A model generated the notes under the pieces. It was not told where the DNA came from, ran no database searches, and saw nothing but the letters and a program-made list of their open reading frames with translations. From Zasmidium citrigriseum (taxonomy: Eukaryota > Ascomycota > Dothideomycetes > Mycosphaerellales > Mycosphaerellaceae): a stretch of DNA of 64,000 nt. Positions 55,104 to 64,000 of the stretch are shown here, one piece after another (the first letter of the stretch is position 1; each line of letters begins with the position of its first letter). Position numbers and translations under genes: made by a program. The stretch is taken from the NCBI GenBank assembly GCA_002786025.1, contig NHNW01000010.1:868001-932000 (forward strand). The letters run 5' to 3'.

Positions 55104-56168
55104 ATGGCGTCCGGTGCCGGTGAGCAGTCCGCCACGAGACCATCAGTGGTTCCTCCGGTGGTGATACAGCCTGGTGTGGAGAACCTCGACTCGCCGGTCG
55201 TCATTCCAGAAGAGACGGTCTTTCCGGTGCCATATTTCACCAAAGCGACCTTGAACCGGCAGAAGCGAAGAACACCTCAGTGTATCGCTCATAGAGGATA
55301 CAAGGCCAGATTTCCCGAAAACTCTTTGCTGGCATTTGAAGAAGCCGTAAAGGCCGGCGCAACGGGATTGGAAACGGATGTCCATTCCACAAAGGACGAG
55401 GTGGTCGTTATCAGCCACGACTCGACGTTGAGACGATGCTTCGGTCGCAAAGACAAAATCATTGATCGTACCTGGAAGGAGATCAAAGATCTCAGAACTG
55501 ATGCCCCACCACATGTACCAATGCCACGCTTCGAGGATTTATTGGATTTCCTCTCGCGACCTGGCATGGAAGAGATCTGGATCCTGCTTGATGTCAAACT
55601 GTCGAACGACGCAGAAACCATTATGAGGCTGTTAGGTGCGACTATGAATCGAGCCAAGCCGTCTCCGAGCAAACCTTGGACTGAGCGTATAGTGTTGGGC
55701 CTGTGGGCAGCCAAGCACTTGCCTTTGGCTGCGAAATACTTGCCCGGCTTTCCAGTGCTGCATATTGGGTTCAAACCGTCGTACGCGAGGCATTTCCATA
55801 GCGTCCCGAATGTCGGCTTCAACATGCTGCTGCCCATGTTGATAGCTCCAGGAGGAATGAAGTTCGTTCGCGAGAGTAGGGAGGTGCATGGCCGGCAGGT
55901 GCTGGCGTGGACCGTGAATAACAAGGACCGGATGGAGTGGTGTATACGGCGGCAGTTGGACGGAGTGATTACTGACGATCCGGCTGGGTTTTCGAAGATG
56001 CGTGAGGAGCTCGATCAGCAGGCTAAGGAGCGATGGAATTCCTTGAGCTGGCGGACGTGTCTCGAAGTGCTGCGTGTGTACATTGGGATTACGTGCATGT
56101 TTTGGCTGTTCCGGAAGAGGCTCCGTTCGAATTCGACCTCTGCGTTGATCAAGCGGATACCGAAGTGA
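55104..56168 (+). CDS. PGC1: Glycerophosphodiester phosphodiesterase-domain protein, Pgc1-like phospholipase C
   Basis: Yeast Pgc1 degrades phosphatidylglycerol in mitochondria and lipid droplets. The uninterrupted gene encodes 354 residues from the ATG at 55104 (MASGAGEQ). The GDPD catalytic set is visible: IAHRGYKARFPENSLLAF (His and Arg), GLETDVHSTKDEVVVISHD (Glu, Asp and His). Later blocks EIWILLDVKLSND and VLAWTVNNKDRMEW, and DGVITDDPAGF match the TIM-barrel end. A C-terminal hydrophobic helix flanked by basic residues (VYIGITCMFWLFRKRL) is shared with Pgc1 and would anchor it to a membrane. Symbol assigned by architecture. Confidence 0.88.
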   Translation: MASGAGEQSATRPSVVPPVVIQPGVENLDSPVVIPEETVFPVPYFTKATLNRQKRRTPQCIAHRGYKARFPENSLLAFEEAVKAGATGLETDVHSTKDEVVVISHDSTLRRCFGRKDKIIDRTWKEIKDLRTDAPPHVPMPRFEDLLDFLSRPGMEEIWILLDVKLSNDAETIMRLLGATMNRAKPSPSKPWTERIVLGLWAAKHLPLAAKYLPGFPVLHIGFKPSYARHFHSVPNVGFNMLLPMLIAPGGMKFVRESREVHGRQVLAWTVNNKDRMEWCIRRQLDGVITDDPAGFSKMREELDQQAKERWNSLSWRTCLEVLRVYIGITCMFWLFRKRLRSNSTSALIKRIPK

Positions 56169-56367
56169 CAAGATGAAGAGACACGATAGAGACGGCTAGA
56201 CTAGAAACTAAAAGTACCAGCGATGTTGTGATGAGGAAGTTGATGATGGAAATTCAAAGCAGCCCTGAGGAAGACGCGTGCCCCGCTTGATCTTGATCTT
56301 CGCGTCGTGACCACCGCCCATTAACACCCAAACTCTCCCACCACCAGACACATGAACACCCGCCACC

Positions 56368-58000
56368 ATGCCGCGGTCAGTAACAGTCCAAAGCAGTCGC
56401 ATAGACTCCTCTAACATTCTATTAGTGAAATTATCACGCTGCAGGCCGGCCAGTGCGGCAACAGTGGTGAGTCCTGCCCATGCTGATCACATGGAACACA
56501 TGGAACAAGGACTGACAATATCTAGTCGGCTCCCAATTCTGGCGACAGCTCTGCCTAGAGCACGGCATCAATCAAGATGGCAATCTCGAAGACTTTGCGA
56601 CCGAAGGCGGCGACCGAAAGGACGTCTTCTTCTACCAGTCCGACGACACGAGATACATCCCCCGAGCGATCCTGCTAGACCTCGAACCTCGAGTCATCAA
56701 TGGCATACAGACCGGCCCTTACAAGAACATCTACAACCCGGAGAACTTTTACGTACACAAGGAGGGTACAGGAGCTGGAAATAATTGGGCAGCTGGCTAT
56801 GACATGGGCAGTCAGGTGTCAGATGAGGTTCTGGACATGATTGATCGTGAGGCGGACGGCAGTGATAGTCTAGAGGTATGTGAGGATGAGATAGTTGAAT
56901 CTGGCCATGCTACTCACACGATATTAGGGCTTCATGCTGCTACACTCCATTGCAGGCGGTACTGGATCAGGTCTCGGCTCCTTTCTGCTTGAGCGCCTAA
57001 ATGATCGCTTTCCCAAGAAGATCATCCAGACGTACTCAGTGACCCCAGACACGCAAAACGCGCCCGATGTCATTGTGCAGCCATACAATGCACTATTAGC
57101 CCTGCGAAGACTCACACAGAACGCCGATGCCGTCACCGTTCTCGACAACGGCGCACTCTCGAGGATAGCAGCAGACACGCTGCATGTTCAGGAGCCTTCC
57201 TTCGAACAGACGAACCAACTCGTCAGTACCGTCATGTCAGCGGCAACGACTACTCTGCGGTACCCGGGCTACATGCACAACGATCTGGTTGGCATTGTTG
57301 CCAGCTTGATCCCGACCCCACGATGCCATTTCCTGCAGACTAGCTATACGCCCTTCACCGGCGACAATGTAGAAGCGGCAAAGACTGTGCGAAAGACGAC
57401 TGTTCTGGACGTCATGAGACGACTATTGCAACCAAAGAACCAAATGGTGTCCACGAAGCCAAACAAGAACAGCTGCTACATCTCAATCCTCAACATCATC
57501 ATGGGCGAAGCAGATCCGACAGACGTAAGTCAAGAAGCCTAATTCCTCAAATAATGACGCTGACGATGGACTAGGTACACAAATCCCTCCTGAGAATCCG
57601 CGAACGAAATCTTGCGTCCTTTATCCCTTGGGGCCCAGCAAGCATCCAAGTTGCACTGACACGAACGTCGCCATATACCCAACCGCCATACACCACCCGT
57701 GCGCCGCCCAGAGTATCCGGTTTGATGTTGGCGAATCACACCGGCATTGCAACGCTGTTCAAGCGTGTCGTCTTCCAGTTTGACAAGTTGCGCAAACGAA
57801 ACGCCTTCCTGGAGCAGTACAAGAAGCACGAACCATTCCGAGACGGCTTCGGAGAATTCGACACATCTCGGGAAGTTGTGATGGATTTGATCAATGAGTA
57901 TGAGGAGGCCGAGCGTGCTGATTACTTGTCTGGTGGTAAAGAAGAGGAGCCAACCAACGGCGGTGCCGATTCGAGAACCGACGGCGTGACTGGACGATGA
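56368..58000 (+). CDS. tubG: Gamma-tubulin
   Basis: Gamma-tubulin nucleates microtubules at spindle pole bodies. Exons 56368-56375, 56426-56466, 56526-56875, 56928-57524 and 57575-58000 give 473 residues. The first exon is only 8 nt (Met, Pro and part of Arg); the next two small exons restore [22 protein letters not shown]. The nucleotide-binding loop GGTGSGLGS follows the fourth splice, and gamma-specific segments such as [32 protein letters not shown] and [23 protein letters not shown] sequence are present. The C-terminus is charged and Gly-rich ([10 protein letters not shown]), as in fungal gamma-tubulins. Confidence 0.96.
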
Positions 58001-58141
58001 TTGTGCTTCGAACAGGCAAATACTGGAGATTCCAAGTCTTGACCGGCGCTGTTGGTGTTGATGGATGTCTTGTGGGAGTCGTTTCTGGTGGCGAAGATAC
58101 CCATGATGGAACGAACAGTATGAAACCTGATGTCCCTGTCA

Positions 58142-58348
58142 TCACATTTCTCTGCTCCTCCGACGATCGTTCGGCCGCTTCGTCTTGACTTTGATCCTTG
58201 GAAGGCGGCCTTCTTCGAAGTAAACACTGATCTTGACGATCGCTGTCGGACGATCCTTGGGTCCCAGCTTCAGCCTAATAGTAATGGACGAGGGAGCGAA
58301 GTCGTCCTGAAAGCGAACATGTTTTCGAGAGTAGTCTCTTCCCGGCAT
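58142..58348 (-). CDS. Small basic protein, 68 residues, unknown
   Basis: The ORF starts MPGRDYSRKHVRFQDDF and ends RRRSREM. It has gene-like codon use and a plausible single beta-rich unit (SSITIRLKLGPKDR, AIVKISVYFEEGRL) followed by a basic tail. It is convergent with gamma-tubulin (141 bp between the stops). An in-frame extension to 58531 exists but is less gene-like. No family was recognised. Confidence 0.5.
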   Translation of the reverse strand: MPGRDYSRKHVRFQDDFAPSSITIRLKLGPKDRPTAIVKISVYFEEGRLPRIKVKTKRPNDRRRSREM

Positions 58349-58643
58349 GATGGATGTGGAGCTGTATGTGGCGACTGGTGGACAACAAATGAGAAAGGAG
58401 CGAATAAGGTTGAACGGCAAAGGGATGGAGGCATGGGGAGGGCATGGTAGATTTTGAGGCTTGACGGCGTGTTCAGTCGTCTCTGGCAGGCGGATGCGCC
58501 CATGGGACTCGGGACTCGCAGATGTGAACATGTTTATGAAATGACCTGTTTCAGACTACTGCGTCAGGCGGTCGACGGATTCGGGAGGTATCACGTGGGT
58601 GTAGGCCTGAACTTCATGATTTTGCACGTGATGATTGTGTTGC

Positions 58644-59860
58644 TTACAGCTTCGGCTCCTCAAGCAACGCCTTCACGGTGTCGTACTTGTACTCCATCTC
58701 GCCATGCCAATACGGCGCAGCCGTCGGCTTCGTCACCAACCACGCCTCATCCAACACCTTAACCACCTCCTCCGGCAAAGGCCCCTTCTCCACATCCCTC
58801 AAATTCGACTCCAGTTGCTGCAAACTCGAAACCCCAATCAAAATCCCATCCCTCCCACTCTGAATATCCAACTTCGAATGATGCACCACCCACCTCAAAG
58901 CCGTCTCAATCAACGTCAAACCATTCTTCTCCACAACCGGCTCAATCATCCTCAGAGCCTCGAACGTCGCGTCCTGGAAGTAGCGTTTGCGGTACATGGA
59001 GCCGCTGCGTGAGGTATCGCTGAAGCGGCCTTCGGTGGGAACGGCGTCGTTGGTTTTTATCTTGCCGGAGAAGATGCCGCCTGCCACCGGGTTGTAGATT
59101 ACGATGTCGAGACCGAATTTTTTGCAGATGGGGATTAGTTCCGGTTCGATGTTGCGTTGGATTGCGTTGTACATTCCTTGCCAGATTGTCTGAACGATGT
59201 ATAAGCGGACTGAAGTGGTGGTTGATGGGGAGATAGGTGTGGTGAACTTACCGGTCTGACCCAGTTATTGTACTTGCAGTGCATGACTACTTCGGCGACC
59301 TCTGCGGCTGTGAAGTTGGAGAGACCGAGTTGGACGAATTTGCCTTGTTTGTGGAGTTCGTTGAGCTTCTTCAATGGCTCTGTGAATGGAAGTGTTCGGT
59401 CTGCGGCATGAAGGTAGAAGACTGCAATCCTGATTCAGCCCTTAAATCGACCCGTTCATGGAGTGGTCGGACATACTGTCAACACAATCCGTCCCAAGCT
59501 CAGCCAGAGACTTGTTCAACATCTCCTCGACTTTCTCGCCAGTGTGAGCCTTCGCATGGACCGGGTACCATTTGGTGGCAACAGAGAGGCCGCGTTCTTT
59601 CCAGCCAGCCTCTTTTGTCCACCCTTCGCCTTTGCCAGCGATGTAAGCCCTGGCCGTGTCGATCTCATTGTAGCCTTTGGACTGGAAGTAGTCGAGGCAG
59701 CTCTTGTATTCGTCCAGAGAAGTCACTCGAGCGCCAGATTCTGGATCTGGGCCGAACGTCATTGTTCCCAGAATAATCTGGATAAACGTTAGGCCTATCG
59801 TCCATCATCCGGCTTCATCCAACTTACTCTGGGCTTTCCGGTACTAGTGATCAAAGGCAT
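58644..59860 (-). CDS. Aldo-keto reductase, AKR7 (aflatoxin aldehyde reductase) type
   Basis: Exons 59828-59860, 59477-59777, 59252-59421 and 58644-59189 give 349 residues. The N-terminus MPLITSTGKPRIILGTMTFG, the catalytic set D-T-A-R-A-Y (Asp, Tyr), K in VATKWYP, and H in FYLHAADRT follow the AKR pattern. The acceptor at 59421 rather than the nearer CAG at 59430 is needed for the frame DCVDIFYLHAADR. Later blocks LGLSNFTAAEVAEVV, YNPVAGGIFSGK and SSLQQLESNL bind NADPH and close the barrel. AKR7 enzymes reduce dicarbonyls and succinic semialdehyde; the substrate here is unknown. Confidence 0.92.
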
Positions 59861-60658
59861 CTTGCTGATTTTCGATACGGCGGCTTTGTACAAGAAAGGT
59901 CTGTGGGGATGGAGTATGGACCTGGAAATGATTCTTGACATGAAATGAGAGATGTATCAATTCTTATGTACTTGCGATCTGGAACGGAGATGAAGGAGCT
60001 AAAGAGGAGATAGTCGTATGCTTTCCGGCTGATGATGCAATCAAAGCAGAGGGTATCGAGGGCAATCCCTTCTCAGAGCTGTTTGAGCTCAACTTGGTGA
60101 AGCAGTTGATGTAGGGCTTCTTCTCTTCGGGGTATTCTGACACGAGGGTTGCGCTGAGAGTATGTTGCGGATAACGACTTACAGTCTCTTGAGATGATGT
60201 GTTTACCGGTTATATCTGCTTTTTGGTAGTCCAAGGGACCCAAGAGCTCTCGGAACTACCGAAGCAGTAAGTCCATGATAAACACATGCCGTTTGGAGCC
60301 TTTTTTCCGCAAGAGAACTTTGAAGGCATAACAGTATTCGTCATGTCGTTATCTCCGCATGTCTTTCGAGCATTGTGGTTGATCGTGAATGTGTTGATGT
60401 TGATGGAAGAAGGAGGACCAAAGCCCTCAGCCCCATCGAAAACTGTCATGTGCAATTTATGCAGACACCGACGTCATCTGCACAATTGAACAAGAATAGC
60501 ACAGTGAAACGGGCGCGTGGGCGCCGAGTCGTGGTTGTTGAAAGTCAGGGTCTCATGCAGCACCCTCGACCACCACCAGAAGGCCATCACGAGCACGCCA
60601 TTGCGCTTATGTGTGCCATGCTGCCATCGCATGCGCCCCGATAACCACCACCCGCCGT
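59861..60658. other. Divergent intergenic region between reductase and transporter genes
   Basis: The 798 bp contain a small minus-strand ORF described separately (60210-60455). The rest shows no gene or repeat. Confidence 0.45.
60210..60455 (-). CDS. Possible small Cys-containing ORF or terminal exon
   Basis: The 81-codon frame has gene-like codons from about SSININTFTINHNARKTCG to the end SSWVPWTTKKQI, with four cysteines (KTCG, FSCG, GMCLS, TYCF). It lacks a signal peptide; an acceptor-like CACATGACAG at the 5' side suggests that it could be the last exon of a secreted-protein gene whose first exon was not found, or a remnant of one. Treat as uncertain. Confidence 0.3.
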   Translation of the reverse strand: MHMTVFDGAEGFGPPSSININTFTINHNARKTCGDNDMTNTVMPSKFSCGKKAPNGMCLSWTYCFGSSESSWVPWTTKKQI

Positions 60659-62290
60659 ATGCCTAGTTCACACCCGCCAGGCGCTGGAAGTTCGCACGAG
60701 CTGTCCTCGTCGTCCCTGCTGCCTCTCGACCGCTTCCACGACCAAGACTCCTCCACCGCCGGCGACTCTTCCGATCTGGTGCACGTCAGCAAAGATACTT
60801 CGCGCCAGCCCAGCCCCTTTACCCACCTGCCGCATCCCGATAAATACCACTCGAGACAGGAGGGGGACGACGAGGACGACGACAGCGACTTCGAGCATTG
60901 GGGTGACAACGAGGCATCACAGGCCTGGGACCCCAACATGCCTTCCGATCTGCGCCCACAGCGGCCTTCCATTCACAGACCCAATTCGCATCAGCATCAG
61001 CCTCTACTTGGAGGTGACAAGCAACAGGAATATGAATCCCCTGGAAGGCCGCCCCTGGGATCGCGAAGATCGACAAGGTTCAGAGAACGAGATCCGCCTG
61101 AAGTGGAAGAGAAGAATGATACAAGAAAGAGATATACACTTGCTGGCGCATTCTTGCTTGTGAGTTTGGTCAGTTTCGCTGTGCAAACAGAGACGGCAGT
61201 GTACATTCAGCATGATCTCGATTGGACCAAGCCATATTGTATGCTCTACTTTACGCACGGCTCGTGGTCACTGCTATGGCCTGTACAGCTTCTCATCCTA
61301 AGACTGTCCAAGTGGAATCAGCCTTGGGACGCATTTTGGCGGCGGCACGTCTCCATCATTCGGTCCACTGCCCAGATGATTGAACACCGCACATTGCATG
61401 TTCCAACGCATCTCCAGAAGAAGTCGCCAGTACCATACTTCATCCGGACGACGGCATTCGTTACTTGCGCATTGACGATCGCTGGTGGCAGTTGGTACGT
61501 TGCTGTGGATTTGACCACCGCCTCGGACTTGACGGCTATCTACAATTGCTCTGCCTTCTTTGCATACGCCTTTGCCGTGCCCTTGCTGAAGGAGAAGCTC
61601 CGTCTGAGCAAGGTGATCGCAGTCGGCATTGCCATTGTGGGTGTGTTGGTGGTTGCATATGGAGATCAAGCAACGGCGAAGCATGGAAACAAATCAGGTG
61701 GCGGAAGTGGAGGTCCATCTGCCCCTGACGACTCGGAGGCGAGGAACCGATCGCTGGGCAATCTTGTCATTGGTGTTGGCTCTGTGCTCTACGGCTTCTA
61801 TGAAGTCCTGTACAAGCGCGTCGCATGCCCTCCCGATGGCTGCTCCCCAGTACGAGGCATGCTGTTTGCCAACGCCTTTGGAAGCATGATCGGCCTTTTC
61901 ACTTTGCTGGTACTCTGGATTCCTCTACCAATACTTCACATTACCGGAATCGAAACATTCGAGTTTCCCACCGGACGGGCCTCCTGGATGCTGGCCATTT
62001 CAGTTCTGTCCAACGCAACTTTCAGCGGCTCTTTCCTGGTCCTCATTTCCCTTACCTCACCGGTCCTCAGCTCTGTCGCCGCGCTGCTTACGATTTTCCT
62101 GGTGGCTCTTTGCGATCAGCTTCTACCGCCTCCGCTCTACAGCCCTTTGACGCTGGCGGCTGTGGCAGGAGGCGTCCTGATCATCTTCGCATTCTTGTTA
62201 CTCAGTTGGGCTACATACCGGGAAATGGACGAGGAGAGACGCAAAAAGGCAGAAGAGATCGTGGAGGAAAGCGACGTGGAGGATCTTTGA
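60659..62290 (+). CDS. EamA/DMT-superfamily transporter (SLC35F-like, YML018C-type vacuolar membrane protein)
   Basis: The single exon encodes 543 residues from the ATG at 60659; an apparent extension to 60611 would begin with GTG. The first 170 residues are a hydrophilic Ser/Asp/Gln-rich tail. About ten membrane helices follow in two EamA-like halves: FLLVSLVSFAVQTETAVYI, TAFVTCALTIAGGSWYVAV, LTAIYNCSAFFAYAFAVPLL, VIAVGIAIVGVLVVAYG, then LGNLVIGVGSVLYGFYEVLY, and the last helix GGVLIIFAFLLLSWATY. The ATSDLTAIYNCS region resembles SLC35F5 and yeast YML018C. Substrate is unknown. It is convergent with the mannosidase gene. Confidence 0.88.
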   Translation: MPSSHPPGAGSSHELSSSSLLPLDRFHDQDSSTAGDSSDLVHVSKDTSRQPSPFTHLPHPDKYHSRQEGDDEDDDSDFEHWGDNEASQAWDPNMPSDLRPQRPSIHRPNSHQHQPLLGGDKQQEYESPGRPPLGSRRSTRFRERDPPEVEEKNDTRKRYTLAGAFLLVSLVSFAVQTETAVYIQHDLDWTKPYCMLYFTHGSWSLLWPVQLLILRLSKWNQPWDAFWRRHVSIIRSTAQMIEHRTLHVPTHLQKKSPVPYFIRTTAFVTCALTIAGGSWYVAVDLTTASDLTAIYNCSAFFAYAFAVPLLKEKLRLSKVIAVGIAIVGVLVVAYGDQATAKHGNKSGGGSGGPSAPDDSEARNRSLGNLVIGVGSVLYGFYEVLYKRVACPPDGCSPVRGMLFANAFGSMIGLFTLLVLWIPLPILHITGIETFEFPTGRASWMLAISVLSNATFSGSFLVLISLTSPVLSSVAALLTIFLVALCDQLLPPPLYSPLTLAAVAGGVLIIFAFLLLSWATYREMDEERRKKAEEIVEESDVEDL

Positions 62291-62612
62291 TTTGCATAAT
62301 AACGGCGGACGTCATATGATTGAACATTTTGAATGCGATTGGCGGCATCATTGGCATAGCTCGCATGGCGTTGGTGGTGTTCGCGGTGCGAGGGTTTCCG
62401 CACTGCCTGGGCGTTTTTGTTCCCTGTGTAGAGTGTATGGCATAGAGCAGTACCTTTGAGAGCCTCGTCGGCCTCGAGGTTGGGATAAAGATCTTTCTAC
62501 CTACCAATGCGTGATCTCCTACCGTGGCTGCTCGCTCTTTCAGCTCCTCCGTAGGAAGCATCTCAGCATGGTTGAAGTGGTCGTTCAAGACCGGTTGTAA
62601 CACCTTCCAGTC
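62291..62612. other. Convergent intergenic region
   Basis: The 322 bp hold the 3' UTRs of the transporter and mannosidase genes. Confidence 0.5.

Positions 62613-64000
<1,388 letters not shown>

Overview
The window is nuclear DNA of a filamentous ascomycete (Pezizomycotina), most probably a Dothideomycete. The evidence is gene content (Cot-1/NDR kinase, an NsdD-type GATA factor, a CFEM protein, DUF3824 and DUF6594 proteins, which occur mainly in filamentous fungi), introns of about 45-90 nt with GTRNGT donors, CTRAY-like branch sites and YAG acceptors, and genes mostly less than 1 kb apart but separated by a few very long intergenic tracts. The class assignment is an inference from general resemblance. 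No plasmid, phage, CRISPR, rRNA or convincing tRNA sequence was seen. Exon coordinates below were read by hand from splice motifs, frame continuity and family resemblance; no alignment was run.

Layout. 1-1925: 5' part of an Ime2/MAK-type kinase (minus), behind a 4.7-kb tract without convincing genes. 6.7-9.1 kb: divergent NAR1 (cytosolic Fe-S assembly) and RPB12 (RNA polymerase subunit). 9.6-11.8 kb: COT1. 12.8-13.9 kb: a C2H2 zinc-finger protein. 15.6-16.5 kb: a low-complexity repeat protein. 17.2-20.2 kb: stomatin-like mitochondrial protein and an F-box protein (minus), the latter divergent from an Smr-domain protein ending in a CaaX-like box. 22.2-23.1 kb: AIM24-like protein. 24.3-26.4 kb: DUF3824 protein. 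27.4-29.5 kb: kynurenine formamidase and a VOC-fold protein; the VOC stop codon directly abuts the stop codon of a convergent CFEM protein. 31.1-33.0 kb: a small unknown gene and a five-exon DUF6594 membrane protein. 33.4-35.7 kb: glutamate-cysteine ligase in six exons. 37.3-39.0 kb: NsdD/SUB-1-type GATA factor with about 5.5 kb of almost gene-free DNA upstream. 44.5-45.7 kb: unknown five-exon gene near a minisatellite and two copies of a short dispersed repeat. 45.9-52 kb: ZIP zinc transporter, NOP16, a small secreted protein, GTP cyclohydrolase II. 52.6-56.2 kb: a small charged protein with repeated sumoylation-like motifs, a LURP-one/tubby-like protein, and a PGC1-like phosphodiesterase. 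56.4-58.0 kb: gamma-tubulin. 58.1-62.3 kb: a small ORF, an AKR7-type aldo-keto reductase and an EamA-like transporter. 62.6-64.0 kb: 3' part of a GH47 alpha-1,2-mannosidase.

The genes do not form an operon or a recognisable secondary-metabolite cluster. Most are housekeeping functions. The developmental regulators (Ime2-type kinase, COT1, NsdD) stand out because two of the three carry exceptionally long upstream regions. The less conserved material (repeat protein, CFEM, secreted protein, small charged proteins, minisatellite, dispersed repeat) lies between the conserved genes.
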